Assembly (NCBI RefSeq): GCF_017349355.1
Contig: NZ_JAFMPM010000006.1
Span: 744,001-808,000 of the forward strand
DNA: 64,000 bases
DNA from: Thiothrix fructosivorans
GTDB lineage: Bacteria > Pseudomonadota > Gammaproteobacteria > Thiotrichales > Thiotrichaceae
Reading direction: 5' to 3'
Shown: positions 25,263-34,529 of the stretch, in pieces
Layout of the letters: each line of letters opens with the position of its first letter
How positions within the stretch are numbered: position 1 is the stretch's first letter
Made by a program: the position numbers and the translations under genes
Notes under the pieces: model-generated
Seen by the model: only the letters and a program-made list of their open reading frames with translations
The model's database searches: none
Told to the model about the DNA's origin: nothing

Positions 25263-26296
25263 TCGCTTGTCCACTTAAACGACAGTGCGCCAATCACCAA
25301 AAACACTGCCGACATCAGCACCAGCACCCCTAAATGCCCGCTAATGTCGGCAAGGTTTGCCCCATCCAACATAATCGCGCGTGCTGCCGTTAGCATGTGC
25401 GTCAGCGGTGACAACTGACTCACCCATTGCATCACAGGATTCGTGCCTTCCATCGAAAACCACACGCCTGACAATACCATCATCGGCCACGTCAACAGGT
25501 TGAGCAAACCACCCGCCAATTCCTCACTGCTCACGCGTGCCGCGACTAACAAGCTCAAGGTAATCAGGGTGAACGCGCCCACCATCAACACCAGCAACAA
25601 ATGCCAATAACTGCCTTCCACCGTGAAGTGCATGAATAAATTCGTGCCAGTAAACACAATCGTGGTCGCAAGTGTAATCAGCGATAAGCGCGATAAGACT
25701 TGCGCCAGCAAGAACTCGGTGGCGCTCAACGGGGTGGCATTCAAGCGTTTCAAATAGCCACTTTTGCGGTAACGCACGATCACAAACCCCACCCCGAACA
25801 AGCAGCTAAACATCACGTTCATCCCCAAAATGCCAGGGACGACCCAATCGACGTAGCGGATTTCTTCACCTTGTACGCTTTGTTTTGCCAAGGTTGTGCC
25901 GCCGCTGCCTTGCAACAGTTTTTCCAGCACATAGCCGTTTTGTGAATCGCTATTGATCCAGTAATGCTGTTGCCCTGCTCGCAAATCCAGCAGCATGTCG
26001 GTTTGATGCCGCCCGACTTTGCGCACGCTGGCTTCGACGGTTGTGGCTGGCACGCTGTAAAAGTCGATGTGTTGGGTTTGCAGGAAGGGGTGTAAGGCGG
26101 CGTTTGGCGCAACGGTGGCACTGACGTTATCGGCGATTACGCCCACTTTGAACAGCGGTTTGCCTTCGCCCGAAAACACGAAAGCTAACCCAAACACCAA
26201 CGCCACGGGCAGGATGAAATTCCAACCGAGGGCGGAACGGTCACGCACATATTCTAAACAGCGGGCGTAAAACGTAGCCCAGATACGTTGCATCAT
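25259..26296 (-). CDS. ABC-2 type transporter permease
   Basis: The product has 345 residues. One helix near the N-terminus (LGWNFILPVALVFGLAFVFSG) is followed by a periplasmic domain of about 130 residues and then five helices including IVRYRKSGYLKRLNATPLSATEFLLAQVLSRL, the ABC-2 signature. This is the DrrB/YhhJ-like export class. Its start overlaps the stop of the ATPase gene upstream (26293), so the two are translated together and form one exporter. The substrate is unknown. Confidence 0.87.
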   Translation of the reverse strand: MMQRIWATFYARCLEYVRDRSALGWNFILPVALVFGLAFVFSGEGKPLFKVGVIADNVSATVAPNAALHPFLQTQHIDFYSVPATTVEASVRKVGRHQTDMLLDLRAGQQHYWINSDSQNGYVLEKLLQGSGGTTLAKQSVQGEEIRYVDWVVPGILGMNVMFSCLFGVGFVIVRYRKSGYLKRLNATPLSATEFLLAQVLSRLSLITLATTIVFTGTNLFMHFTVEGSYWHLLLVLMVGAFTLITLSLLVAARVSSEELAGGLLNLLTWPMMVLSGVWFSMEGTNPVMQWVSQLSPLTHMLTAARAIMLDGANLADISGHLGVLVLMSAVFLVIGALSFKWTSD

Positions 26297-27183
26297 GCGC
26301 GTAACTCCTTGCCGGTGAGTTCGATAAACAAGTCTTCGAGGGTGCGAGGGCGGACTTGCAAACCCGCCAGTGATGCGCCGTGTTGGATGAGTTGCGCCAG
26401 TGTGCCGTTCACGTCGGGGGTAATGATTTCGATTGTACCGGTGACTTTATCCAGATAACGGTGCGGGATGGTTTTGGCAGCATCTGGGAAATCGCGTTCC
26501 GGCAATTCAATGATCACGTCTTGGAAATGCGTGGCAAGCAGTGCGTCGGGCGAGCCGTGGGCGATGATTTTGCCGTGATCCATAATGGCGATTTCGTCGC
26601 AGAGGTTGTATGCCTCTTCCATGTAATGCGTGGTAAGCAACACGGTTTTGTGGCGGGCTTTGATGCTGTTGACCAGTTCCCAGAAATTCAGGCGGGCTTG
26701 CGGGTCGAGTCCAGTGGTGGGTTCGTCGAGGAATACCACGTCGGGGTCATTCACCAAGGCGAGGGCGAGCAACATGCGTTGGCGTTGCCCGCCGGAGAGT
26801 TTGCTGGCATCGCGGTCGAGGTATTCCTGCAAGCGGCAAATCTCAATCAGCTCTTCCAGCGGCAAGCCTTTGGGGTAAAGGCTGCTGAAAAACTTCAGGT
26901 TTTCGCGTACCGTGAGGAAATCTTGCAGGGCGGTGGATTGGAATTGGATGCCTGCTTCTTGGCGGAAACGTGCGCCTTGCAGCTCGCCTTTGTAGCGAAT
27001 TTCGCCAGAAGTAGGCTTGGTAATGCCTTCGAGCATTTCGATGGTGGTGGTCTTGCCCGCGCCATTAGGCCCTAGCAGCCCAAAGCAAATGCCTTGTGGC
27101 ACGGTAAAGTCGATGCCATTGACGGCATTCACGCCGGGGTAGTGTTTGTGCAAGTTGCGCACGTCGAGAATAGGTTGTGCCAT
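26293..27183 (-). CDS. ABC transporter ATP-binding protein
   Basis: The product has 296 residues from MAQPILDVRNLHKHYPGVNAV (ATG at 27183). It has Walker A GPNGAGKTT, signature LSGGQRQRM, Walker B VVFLDEPTTGLD and the switch His in LLTTHYMEEA. The C-terminal 80 residues are the extra domain found in CcmA/DrrA-type ATPases. It powers the permease encoded next, overlapping by 4 bp. The MFS gene lies 20 bp upstream in the same direction, so all three may be transcribed together. Confidence 0.93.
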   Translation of the reverse strand: MAQPILDVRNLHKHYPGVNAVNGIDFTVPQGICFGLLGPNGAGKTTTIEMLEGITKPTSGEIRYKGELQGARFRQEAGIQFQSTALQDFLTVRENLKFFSSLYPKGLPLEELIEICRLQEYLDRDASKLSGGQRQRMLLALALVNDPDVVFLDEPTTGLDPQARLNFWELVNSIKARHKTVLLTTHYMEEAYNLCDEIAIMDHGKIIAHGSPDALLATHFQDVIIELPERDFPDAAKTIPHRYLDKVTGTIEIITPDVNGTLAQLIQHGASLAGLQVRPRTLEDLFIELTGKELRA

Positions 27184-27203
27184 GATTGCCTGTTCCTTGG
27201 GGA

Positions 27204-28364
27204 TTAATGAGTGGCAGTATGCTGTAATTTCCACAGCAAACCCATTCCCACCACCATGACTACTGCTGCCATCAACAAGCCGCCTTGGTAACTGCCGGTG
27301 GCTTCTGCGATATAACCCGTGGCGGCGGGGGCGATGATTTGCGCCACGCCGTAACTCAAGGTCAAGCGTGCCATTGCTTTGGCAGGGTTAGCGGGGTAAT
27401 GCCGCCCGATGATCGTCAGGGTGAGGCTGACAATACCGATAAAGGTTGCGCCATACAATGCCGAGCTGAACACCGCCGCCGCTGCATTGCTGGAGAGGGC
27501 AGGCAATACAATCGCGACGATTTGCCCCGCAAACGCGAGTTGCAAGGCTGGCATATCGCCGATGCGCCGCGACACCCGATCCCATACGAAACACGCGGGT
27601 GTTGCGGCGATACCGACCAATACCCACACCCAACTGCCCCAACCCGCCAATGCCGGAATCTTTTCCACCATTGCCACGGTGAAGGTGGCACTGACCACAA
27701 AGCCAACGCCAGCGCAGAAGTACATGGCAATCATCAAGGTTAACCATTGGCGCGAAGGGGGTGCATGTGAGGTGGTTTGCTGGTTAGTGGTTGCTGCGGG
27801 TTCAGGCAACCATAACCACGCGGGAATGAACAATAACGCCGCCAATGCACTCAAGGTTAGCCATTGTTGCGCCCAATCGAGCGCCACGGCTGTCATGGCG
27901 ACTGCGACTAAGCCCGATACCAGAATGCCACCGCCTAAGCCACCGAAGTGAATGCCTAGCTCTGGGCGATGCCCGTTACGCATTAACCAGTTCAGCATTA
28001 AGCCCGAACCGATCAGCAAACCTGCCGCACTGCTCAAGCCTGCGATGTAACGCAATAGCGACCACACCACCATGTCTTGCGTGAATGCCATGCCTGCAAT
28101 GCTCAATACACCGATGATTAAGCCAGCGCGGTAGAGTTGGTATTTGGTGTGCAAGCTGCTGATGGAGGCGGCGAGCAATGCACCGCTCATGTAGCCCATG
28201 TAGTTGAAGGTGGCGAGCCAGCCGCCTGCGACTTCGGTGAGCCATGTTTCTGAGCGCATCACGGGCAGTAGCGGCGTGTAGGCAAACCGCGCCAGCCCTA
28301 CTGTGAGAATCAGGCTGCAAATGCCTGCCAGCAATACTTTTCTTGTGTCCATCGAACGCAGCAT
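27204..28364 (-). CDS. MFS transporter, YbfB/YjiJ family
   Basis: The product has 386 residues with about 12 membrane helices. The start MDTRKVLLAGICSLILTVGLARFAYTPLLPVM is typical of the YbfB/YjiJ branch (conserved GLxRFAYTPLLP), as is WLATFNYMGYMSGALLA. The ATG at 28364 is preceded by AGGTG at good spacing. The substrate is unknown; family members are mostly uncharacterised. A 20-bp gap to the ABC ATPase suggests an operon. Confidence 0.87.
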   Translation of the reverse strand: MLRSMDTRKVLLAGICSLILTVGLARFAYTPLLPVMRSETWLTEVAGGWLATFNYMGYMSGALLAASISSLHTKYQLYRAGLIIGVLSIAGMAFTQDMVVWSLLRYIAGLSSAAGLLIGSGLMLNWLMRNGHRPELGIHFGGLGGGILVSGLVAVAMTAVALDWAQQWLTLSALAALLFIPAWLWLPEPAATTNQQTTSHAPPSRQWLTLMIAMYFCAGVGFVVSATFTVAMVEKIPALAGWGSWVWVLVGIAATPACFVWDRVSRRIGDMPALQLAFAGQIVAIVLPALSSNAAAAVFSSALYGATFIGIVSLTLTIIGRHYPANPAKAMARLTLSYGVAQIIAPAATGYIAEATGSYQGGLLMAAVVMVVGMGLLWKLQHTATH

Positions 28365-28397
28365 ACCCGCACCTTAGTCGTTATCGGCGAGCGGGGA

Positions 28398-29906
28398 TTA
28401 TAGCGCTGCTAAACGATCCAATGCCCGATAACTGAGGGCTTCGGTTAAATGCGCGGTGCGAATGTCAGCGCTTTCGGCTAAATCGGCAATGGTTCGCGCC
28501 ACTTTTAGAATGCGGTGATACGCGCGGGCGGATAATTTAAACCGTTCCATCGCCGCATTTAGCAATTTCTGGTCTTTTTCCACCAATATGCAATGGTGTT
28601 CGACATCGCGTCCACTTAACGCATTGTTGATTTTGCCTTGGCGGGCGTGTTGACGGGCGCGGGCAGCTTCGACACGTTGGCGCACGGTCGCGCTGGTTTC
28701 GCCGTGTTTGAGGGATTGCAAATCGTCCTGCCGCACGCGTGGGACTTCGATTTGCAGGTCGATGCGGTCGAGAAACGGCGCGGAAATGCGGCTGCGGTGT
28801 TTGCGCTGGCGTTCGGGCGTGCATTCACAATTGTCACGCAAATCGCAGGCACGTCCTTGCGGACAAGGGTTCATCGCCGCGACGAGTTGGAATTTGGCAG
28901 GGTAGGTGGCTTGGCGAGCGGCACGGGACAGGGTGATCTTGCCGGTTTCCAACGGTTCGCGCAGCACATCCAGTACGGTGCGGTCGAATTCGGTGAGTTC
29001 GTCGAGGAATAGAATGCCGTGGTGTGCGAGGGAAATTTCCCCCGGTTTGACTTGTGAGCCACCGCCGACCAATGCCACGCCGGACGAGGTGTGGTGCGGT
29101 TCGCGTACTTGGCGTTGCCCCCAGCGGCTGGCTTCAAAACCGTGGTGACTGATCGAGGCAATGGCGGCAGATTCTAACGCTTCGTCTTCGGAGAGTGGCG
29201 GCAAAATCGTGGCAAGGCGATTGGCGAGCATGGTTTTGCCTGTTCCCGGCGGCCCCACCATCAGCAAATTGTGACCGCCCGCAGCGGCAATTTCCAGCGC
29301 ACGGCGTGCCATGAATTGCCCTTTGACATCGCTGAGATCGAACGGATAGGTGGTTTCAGCGGTTTCGACGGCTTGTTCCCAACGCACCAGCGGGGCGCTG
29401 CCGTGCAAGTGTTCGACCACTTCGCTGAGGGTATTGGCGGCGAAGACCTTTAAGCCTTTGATCAAGCTGGCTTCGGCGGCATTGTCTTGCGGCACGATCA
29501 GCGCACGTCCGGCTTGCAGCGCAGCGAAAGCGGTGGGTAACACGCCGCGCACCGGGCGCAATTGCCCGCCTAACGATAATTCACCGATGAATTCGTAGCC
29601 TTGCAACACGTCGTGGGGCAATTGCTCACTCGCCGCCAACATGCCAATCGCAATCGGCAAATCAAAGCGCCCGCCATCTTTGGGAATATCCGCAGGTGCT
29701 AGGTTGATGGTGACGCGCCGCAGCGGAAAGTTGAATTCGGAATTGGTCATGGCGGCTTTGACGCGATCACGGCTTTCTTTCACCGCTGTTTCGGGCAAAC
29801 CGACGATGGAAACACCGGGAAGACCATTGGCGAGATGCACTTCGACGCTGACCAGTGGTGCATCCAACCCGTTGTTGGTACGGCTGTAAACGATGGCTAG
29901 GCTCAT
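28398..29906 (-). CDS. comM: YifB/ComM-type AAA+ ATPase
   Basis: The product has 502 residues from MSLAIVYSRTNNGLDAPLVSVEVHLANGLPG (ATG at 29906). ComM is a hexameric helicase that drives branch migration during natural transformation. It has an N-terminal LonC-like fold, Walker A GPPGTGKTMLANRLA, Walker B ILFLDELTEF, and the magnesium-chelatase-like zinc region AAMNPCPQGRACDLRDNCECTPERQRKHRSRIS. It ends with the helix LTEALSYRALDRL. Length and order match the family. Confidence 0.93.
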   Translation of the reverse strand: MSLAIVYSRTNNGLDAPLVSVEVHLANGLPGVSIVGLPETAVKESRDRVKAAMTNSEFNFPLRRVTINLAPADIPKDGGRFDLPIAIGMLAASEQLPHDVLQGYEFIGELSLGGQLRPVRGVLPTAFAALQAGRALIVPQDNAAEASLIKGLKVFAANTLSEVVEHLHGSAPLVRWEQAVETAETTYPFDLSDVKGQFMARRALEIAAAGGHNLLMVGPPGTGKTMLANRLATILPPLSEDEALESAAIASISHHGFEASRWGQRQVREPHHTSSGVALVGGGSQVKPGEISLAHHGILFLDELTEFDRTVLDVLREPLETGKITLSRAARQATYPAKFQLVAAMNPCPQGRACDLRDNCECTPERQRKHRSRISAPFLDRIDLQIEVPRVRQDDLQSLKHGETSATVRQRVEAARARQHARQGKINNALSGRDVEHHCILVEKDQKLLNAAMERFKLSARAYHRILKVARTIADLAESADIRTAHLTEALSYRALDRLAAL

Positions 29907-30100
29907 ATTATTTTTCTGATGGTGGGGCTTGAAGGGCTTAATTCTGCGTTTTTTGTCCGATGCGCTCAAACAAACACGACAAAAGGCGAAGGGGTTGCAG
30001 TTGTCCGCCGAAAGCCTCCGTTGAGAGCGTTGCGCCTAGGGTTGTTGGCAGACTGCCCTTACCATTAGCAGCATTTAATCATGCAAATAACGGGTGGCGT

Positions 30101-30727
30101 ATGGACGGGATCACACTGGCTTCGTGGGAAGATAATTGGGATGCGTGGGTACAGAAATACATTGCAGCGGGGACGCGCAGCAAGGAAATTGATTTGGTGG
30201 TGGAGCAGTTATCAGCCGATATTTTTCACTTCCCGCTGTTCACCAACGCGTTTTGCGAGGAAATCATTCAGAGCGCGGATCAGCAAGGCAAATGGTCAAC
30301 GGATCGCCATAATTTCTACCCGACCACCGATGTGTTGCTGCGCGATTTGGGGCTGGATGCGATGTATCACAAAGTGTTGGAAGAATTCTGCCATCCTGTG
30401 GCTCGGCAACGCTGGCGTTTAGAAGGCAAACGTTGGCTGGAAACGATGGCGGAAGAGAGTTTCATGGCACGTTATCGGGCGGAAGATCAGCAATTGCTCT
30501 CGATTCATCAAGATTTTGGCGATTATACGTTCACTGTGGGCTTGAATACCGATTTTGAGGGGGGTGGAACGTGGTTTCCACGTCAGCAAGTGTTGGGCAA
30601 TCCGAAGAACGGCTATTGCACGTTGTTCCCCTGCATTACCCATCCGCACGGTGGTCGCCCGACCACGAAGGGTACGCGTTACATCTTGGTATCGTTCTGT
30701 CGGCGGCGGAATTTGTATGTGGAGTGA
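30101..30727 (+). CDS. 2-oxoglutarate/Fe(II) oxygenase, lysyl-hydroxylase-like
   Basis: The product has 208 residues from the ATG at 30101 (MDGITLASWEDNWDAWVQKY), chosen because the open frame upstream is basic and overlaps the comM start with no family-like sequence. The double-stranded beta-helix core contains the iron triad: HQD in LLSIHQDFGDYTFTVGLN, the distal His in FPCITHPHGGRPTTKGTRYILVSF, and the 2-oxoglutarate-binding Arg after it. The layout (GGGTWFPRQ between) recalls the catalytic domain of procollagen-lysine hydroxylases. It hydroxylates a protein or small molecule; the substrate is unknown. Confidence 0.75.
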   Translation: MDGITLASWEDNWDAWVQKYIAAGTRSKEIDLVVEQLSADIFHFPLFTNAFCEEIIQSADQQGKWSTDRHNFYPTTDVLLRDLGLDAMYHKVLEEFCHPVARQRWRLEGKRWLETMAEESFMARYRAEDQQLLSIHQDFGDYTFTVGLNTDFEGGGTWFPRQQVLGNPKNGYCTLFPCITHPHGGRPTTKGTRYILVSFCRRRNLYVE

Positions 30728-30800
30728 GAAAACGGTAAGTCTATTGAAAATAGAAAATTGAATGAATGCAGTGATTAGAGGGATATTGTTGTATAGTTAT

Positions 30801-30814
30801 ATTGTGCATACAAT
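30801..30814. promoter_or_regulatory. Perfect palindrome upstream of brnT, likely autoregulatory operator
   Basis: ATTGT-GCAT-ACAAT lies 11 bp before the brnT start codon. BrnA antitoxins are ribbon-helix-helix proteins that repress their own operon, so this is the natural operator candidate. Confidence 0.5.
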
Positions 30815-30825
30815 TAGGATGTAAG

Positions 30826-31104
30826 ATGAAGATTGACTATGACCCGAAAAAGAACGCTTGGAACATTGCACACAGGGATTTACCGTTTGATTTGGTTGAG
30901 CATGTTGACTGGGATACGGCGCTAATCAGGGAAGATACCCGCCACGATTACCCCGAACAGCGTTACATCATGCTGGCTTGCTTGAATGGTAGCCTGCATG
31001 TTGTGTGTTTCACCCCGATTGAAGACGGTATACGAGTAATCAGTTTCAGGAAGGCAGACAAACCAGAGAGGCGCAATTATGAACGACAATACCACCCGTG
31101 TTGA
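30826..31104 (+). CDS. brnT: BrnT-type ribonuclease toxin
   Basis: The product has 92 residues from MKIDYDPKKNAWNIAHRDLPFDLVEHVDWD. It matches BrnT in length and core: the start xDxKKNxxNxxKH-like segment, EDTRHDYPEQRYIMLACLNG, HVVCFTPIEDGIRVISFRKADKPERRNY. BrnT is a RelE-fold RNase that slows growth. The toxin precedes the antitoxin, as usual for this family, and the coding ends overlap by 26 bp. Confidence 0.88.
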   Translation: MKIDYDPKKNAWNIAHRDLPFDLVEHVDWDTALIREDTRHDYPEQRYIMLACLNGSLHVVCFTPIEDGIRVISFRKADKPERRNYERQYHPC

Positions 31105-31366
31105 ACACCTGACAGATGACAGCGGCGAAGTACGCGAACTGACGGCGGCGGATATAGCGGGATTCCGTCCCATTGGCGATGTGTTGCCAGCACTGGCTCA
31201 CATCATCCAGAAACGTGGTAAGCAAAAAGCACCAACTAAAGAGCGGATTACTATCCGGTTATCCTCTGAAGTGGTGGAGTATTTCAGGGAAAGCGGCGAC
31301 GGTTGGCAGTCAAGGCTAGATGAAGCGCTGAAAGGCTATATTGCTGGCCATCGAAAAGCGGCATGA
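31079..31366 (+). CDS. brnA: BrnA-type antitoxin
   Basis: The product has 95 residues. The C-terminal part KERITIRLSSEVVEYFRESGDGWQSRLDEALKGYI is the BrnA ribbon-helix-helix and toxin-binding region. The N-terminal 45 residues (TDDSGEVRELTAADIAGFRP) are the usual flexible lead. It neutralises BrnT and represses the operon with it. The start codon lies inside brnT. Confidence 0.88.
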   Translation: MNDNTTRVEHLTDDSGEVRELTAADIAGFRPIGDVLPALAHIIQKRGKQKAPTKERITIRLSSEVVEYFRESGDGWQSRLDEALKGYIAGHRKAA

Positions 31367-31395
31367 TTACCAGCATCAAAAGTGTCTGAATTTAT

Positions 31396-31471
31396 TGGCG
31401 CACCCGGCTGGAATCGAACCAGCGACCCTCGGCTTCGGAGGCCGATACTCTATCCCCTGAGCTACGGGTGC
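31396..31471 (-). tRNA. tRNA-Arg (anticodon CCG)
   Basis: A 76-nt cloverleaf on the minus strand has acceptor arms GCACCCG and CGGGTGC, D-arm GCTCAGGGGATAGAGT, anticodon stem TCGGC/GCCGA with loop CTCCGAA (anticodon CCG), T-arm GCTGGTTCGATTCCAGC, and an encoded CCA end. It reads CGG codons. Confidence 0.95.
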
Positions 31472-31685
31472 ATTGTGAAAGCGCATCATACCCAACCCTT
31501 GCCCCTGAGTCTATCGTCGCTTTAGTGTCATGCAGCGTGTTTTTTAGTATGATTCAAGTCAACTTTTCGTAAGCGACACATAGCGAATATTAGTATTTGT
31601 GAATATAATCTGTCGGTTTACGATTTTCTAATGCTTAGATTCACAGATTGTCGGGCAGCTACCGCCCAATCTACAGGAGGATAAA

Positions 31686-32660
31686 GTGGCTCACTCTACA
31701 CACAAAGACCCCATGGCCAAGCCAGTATTGATTGGCGGGCTTGCACTAGTCGGCACTGCGGTTGCAGTGTTGGTTATGAATTTATTCAGCACGATTGAGA
31801 AAAACTCTATCAAAGGTGTTGAAGACACAACGATGCGAGCAGCGGCGACCGAGGTCAACTTGAAACCGATTGGTTCTGTCAATGCTGTTGACAAATCTAT
31901 CGTCAAAGAAGCGCGTTCTGGCGAAGCGGTGTATACCGCTGTTTGTACGTCTTGCCACGCGGCTGGTGTATTGGGTGCACCGAAAATTGATGATAAAGCC
32001 GCATGGGCACCGCGTATCGCACAAGGCTTAGATGGCTTGATGAAGAACGCGACTAACGGTATTCGTTCCATGCCTGCGCGTGGCGGTGATCCAACTATCA
32101 CTGACGAAGAGCTGACTAACGCGATTGTGTACATGACAGGCAAAGCCGGTCACGACCTATCCAGTCAAGCAAAAGGTGGCGCTGCCCCAGCGGGTGATGC
32201 TGCGAAAGCTGCGCCTGCTGCTGCTCCAGCCGCCGATGCTGCGAAAGCTGCGCCTGCTGCTGATCCAGCCGCCGATGCTGCGAAAGCTGCGCCTGCTGCT
32301 GCTCCAGTAGCCGATGCTGCAAAAGCCGCCCCTGCTGCTCCAGTAGCCGATGCTGCAAAAGCCGCCCCTGCTGCTGCTCCAGTAGCCGATGCTGCAAAAG
32401 CTGCTGCACCCACCGCTGCGGTTGACGGTGAAAAAGTTTACAAAGGCATTTGCTTCTCTTGCCACGACGTGGGTGTTGCAGGTTCACCGAAACTGGGTGA
32501 TAAGGCCGTATGGGCACCGCGTATTGCAACAGGCAATGACGCGTTGTACAACAGTGCGCTGAACGGCAAAAATGTCATGCCAGCAAAAGGCGGCAATTCT
32601 GCGTTGTCTGAAGCGGAAGTGAAAGCCGCCGTTGACTATATCGTTGGCAAATCCAAGTAA
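31686..32660 (+). CDS. Di-haem cytochrome c with Ala/Pro repeat linker
   Basis: The product has 324 residues. The GTG start is set by AGGAGG five bases upstream. One N-terminal membrane anchor (VLIGGLALVGTAVAVLVMNLF) is followed by two cytochrome c5-like domains: CTSCH near 95 with distal Met in RSMPARGG, and CFSCH near 257 with Met in NVMPAKGG. The two domains are alike along their length (AAWAPRIAQG and AVWAPRIATG), a sign of internal duplication. They are joined by about 70 residues of repeats of the form ADAAKAAPAAAPV. It is an anchored periplasmic electron carrier. A TATAAT box lies at 31604-31609. Confidence 0.9.
   Translation: MAHSTHKDPMAKPVLIGGLALVGTAVAVLVMNLFSTIEKNSIKGVEDTTMRAAATEVNLKPIGSVNAVDKSIVKEARSGEAVYTAVCTSCHAAGVLGAPKIDDKAAWAPRIAQGLDGLMKNATNGIRSMPARGGDPTITDEELTNAIVYMTGKAGHDLSSQAKGGAAPAGDAAKAAPAAAPAADAAKAAPAADPAADAAKAAPAAAPVADAAKAAPAAPVADAAKAAPAAAPVADAAKAAAPTAAVDGEKVYKGICFSCHDVGVAGSPKLGDKAVWAPRIATGNDALYNSALNGKNVMPAKGGNSALSEAEVKAAVDYIVGKSK
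32193..32405 (+). repeat. 39-bp tandem repeat encoding the cytochrome linker
   Basis: About five and a half copies of a 39-bp unit encode ADAAKAAPAAAPV-type residues; one copy is three bases short. Near-identical bases between copies point to recent expansion. The number of units probably varies between strains. Confidence 0.85.
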
Positions 32661-32683
32661 TACAGTTGGCTCAATGATGTAAA

Positions 32684-32712
32684 GGAAGGCGCATAGTGCG
32701 CCTTTCTTTTTT
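32684..32712 (+). terminator. Rho-independent terminator after the cytochrome gene
   Basis: AAGGCGCA and TGCGCCTT pair around TAG and run into TCTTTTTT, 24 bp after the stop codon. Confidence 0.9.
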
Positions 32713-32744
32713 GCGACACACTCGATAGCGGGTAAGATGCTCGC

Positions 32745-34529
32745 ATGAAAATACCTAGCACCCCATCCGTTTACACATGGCAAGAATTGTTTCAGCAAAT
32801 GCTGCGGCATCGCAAGGAGCTGGTGATTGCCAACCTCGTCGCTATTTTTGCGGTACTGATTAGCGTACCCATCCCGCTCTTGATTCCGCTACTCGTCGAT
32901 GAAGTTTTGCTCGATAAACCGGGCTGGTTAGTCGCGTGGATGAATGATGTGTTTCCCACGGCTTGGCATGGCGCGGTGTTATACATCGCCTTCATCACCG
33001 TGTTAACGGTCTTCATGCGGCTCGTGGGGTTGGTGGCGGGTGTTTGGCAAAACCGCGAATTCACCCTGATCAGCAAGGAACTCACCTATAGCATCCGTCG
33101 CCGTTTGCTGGGTCACATCGAAACGGTGACAATGACCGAATACGAAACCCTCGGCAGCGGTACGGTCAGTTCGCGCTTAGTGGTTGATGTGGAAACCATT
33201 GACAGTTTTCTCGGCATTAGCATCAGCAAATTCATCGTGGCGATTCTTACCTTGATCGGGGTGACGGTGGTATTGCTGTGGTTACACTGGCAATTGGCAT
33301 TATTCATTTTGCTGCTGAATCCCTTGGTGATTATGCTGACCACCAAGCTCGGCAGTTACGTCAAGGACTTGAAGAAACAGGAAAACAGCGCGTTTGAATT
33401 ATTTCAGCAAGCGTTGACGGAAACCTTGGATACGATTCAACAAATCCGTGCGAGCAATCGTGCCAGTAGTTTTTTCGGACGCGTCACCGAACACGCGCAA
33501 GCGGTCAAACGCCACGCAGGGCAATTTTCTTGGCGCAGCGATGCGGCGAATCGGCTGTCGTTCACCGTATTTATTGCTGGATTCGATCTGTTCCGTGCCG
33601 TCAGTATGTTGATGGTGGTGTTTTCGGATTTGAGCATCGGTGAAATGTTCGCGGTGTTCAGTTACCTGTGGTTCATGATGGGGCCAGTGCAGGAAGTGTT
33701 GGCGATTCAATACGGTTGGTACGGGGCGCGGGCGGCATTGCAGCGTATCAATATCTTGCTGGCAATGCAGCCAGAGCCGCACTATCCGCACACACACAAC
33801 CCGTTTGCAGGCAAAACCACGGTGAGCGTGTGGGCGGAAAACATTACGTTTGCTTACGGCGATAAGCCCCCCGTGCTGTGCAATGTGAATCTGACGATTA
33901 AAGCGGGGCAGAAGATTGCGTTGGTTGGGGCAAGCGGTGGCGGTAAATCCACCTTCGTGCAAGTGTTATTAGGGCTTTACCAACCGCAGCAAGGGCAGCT
34001 CTATTTCGACGACGTGCCTGTTACAGAAATCGGCTTGGATGTGGTGCGCGAACACGTCGCCACGGTGTTGCAACAACCCGCGCTGTTCAACGATACGGTA
34101 CGCGCTAACCTAACGCTGGGGCGCGAAGCGTCGGATGTGCAATTGTGGGAAGCGTTACGCATTGCGCAATTGGACGACACCATCCGTGAGCAAGCACAGG
34201 GTTTGGAAACGATTGTTGGGCGGGCTGGAATGCGTTTATCCGGTGGGCAACGCCAACGCTTGGCGATTGCGCGGATGATTTTATCCAACCCCAGTGTGGT
34301 GATTTTGGATGAAGCAACCTCGGCGCTGGATACCGCCACGGAGCAAAAGCTACACGCGGCAATGAGCGAATTCTTGGCGGGGCGTACTACCCTGATCGTG
34401 GCACACCGCTTGAGTGCGGTGCGCCAAGCTGATCACATTTTCGTGTTCGAGGACGGTGGCATCAGCGAACAGGGGAGTCATCAGGAATTGCTGGAACAGG
34501 ATGGTCTGTATCGGAAGCTATACGGCTAG
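32745..34529 (+). CDS. ABC exporter with fused membrane and ATPase domains
   Basis: The product has 594 residues. The N-terminal 330 residues have six membrane helices (type IV exporter fold, with YSIRRRLLGHIETVTMTEYE as the coupling region). The C-terminal ATPase has Walker A GASGGGKST, signature RLSGGQRQRLAIAR, Walker B VVILDEATSALD and the switch His in LIVAHRLSAV. It works as a homodimer or half-transporter exporting lipid, peptide or drug; the substrate is not evident. Its last 68 bp overlap the end of creD on the other strand. Confidence 0.92.
   Translation: MKIPSTPSVYTWQELFQQMLRHRKELVIANLVAIFAVLISVPIPLLIPLLVDEVLLDKPGWLVAWMNDVFPTAWHGAVLYIAFITVLTVFMRLVGLVAGVWQNREFTLISKELTYSIRRRLLGHIETVTMTEYETLGSGTVSSRLVVDVETIDSFLGISISKFIVAILTLIGVTVVLLWLHWQLALFILLLNPLVIMLTTKLGSYVKDLKKQENSAFELFQQALTETLDTIQQIRASNRASSFFGRVTEHAQAVKRHAGQFSWRSDAANRLSFTVFIAGFDLFRAVSMLMVVFSDLSIGEMFAVFSYLWFMMGPVQEVLAIQYGWYGARAALQRINILLAMQPEPHYPHTHNPFAGKTTVSVWAENITFAYGDKPPVLCNVNLTIKAGQKIALVGASGGGKSTFVQVLLGLYQPQQGQLYFDDVPVTEIGLDVVREHVATVLQQPALFNDTVRANLTLGREASDVQLWEALRIAQLDDTIREQAQGLETIVGRAGMRLSGGQRQRLAIARMILSNPSVVILDEATSALDTATEQKLHAAMSEFLAGRTTLIVAHRLSAVRQADHIFVFEDGGISEQGSHQELLEQDGLYRKLYG

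Noticed and set aside
29960-30100. N-terminal extension of the 2OG-Fe(II) oxygenase
   Set aside because: Basic, Cys/Pro-rich sequence without family similarity that overlaps the open frame upstream of comM; the ATG at 30101 is a better start.
32165-32413. Ala-rich frame opposite the cytochrome linker
   Set aside because: Produced by the 39-bp repeat read backwards.
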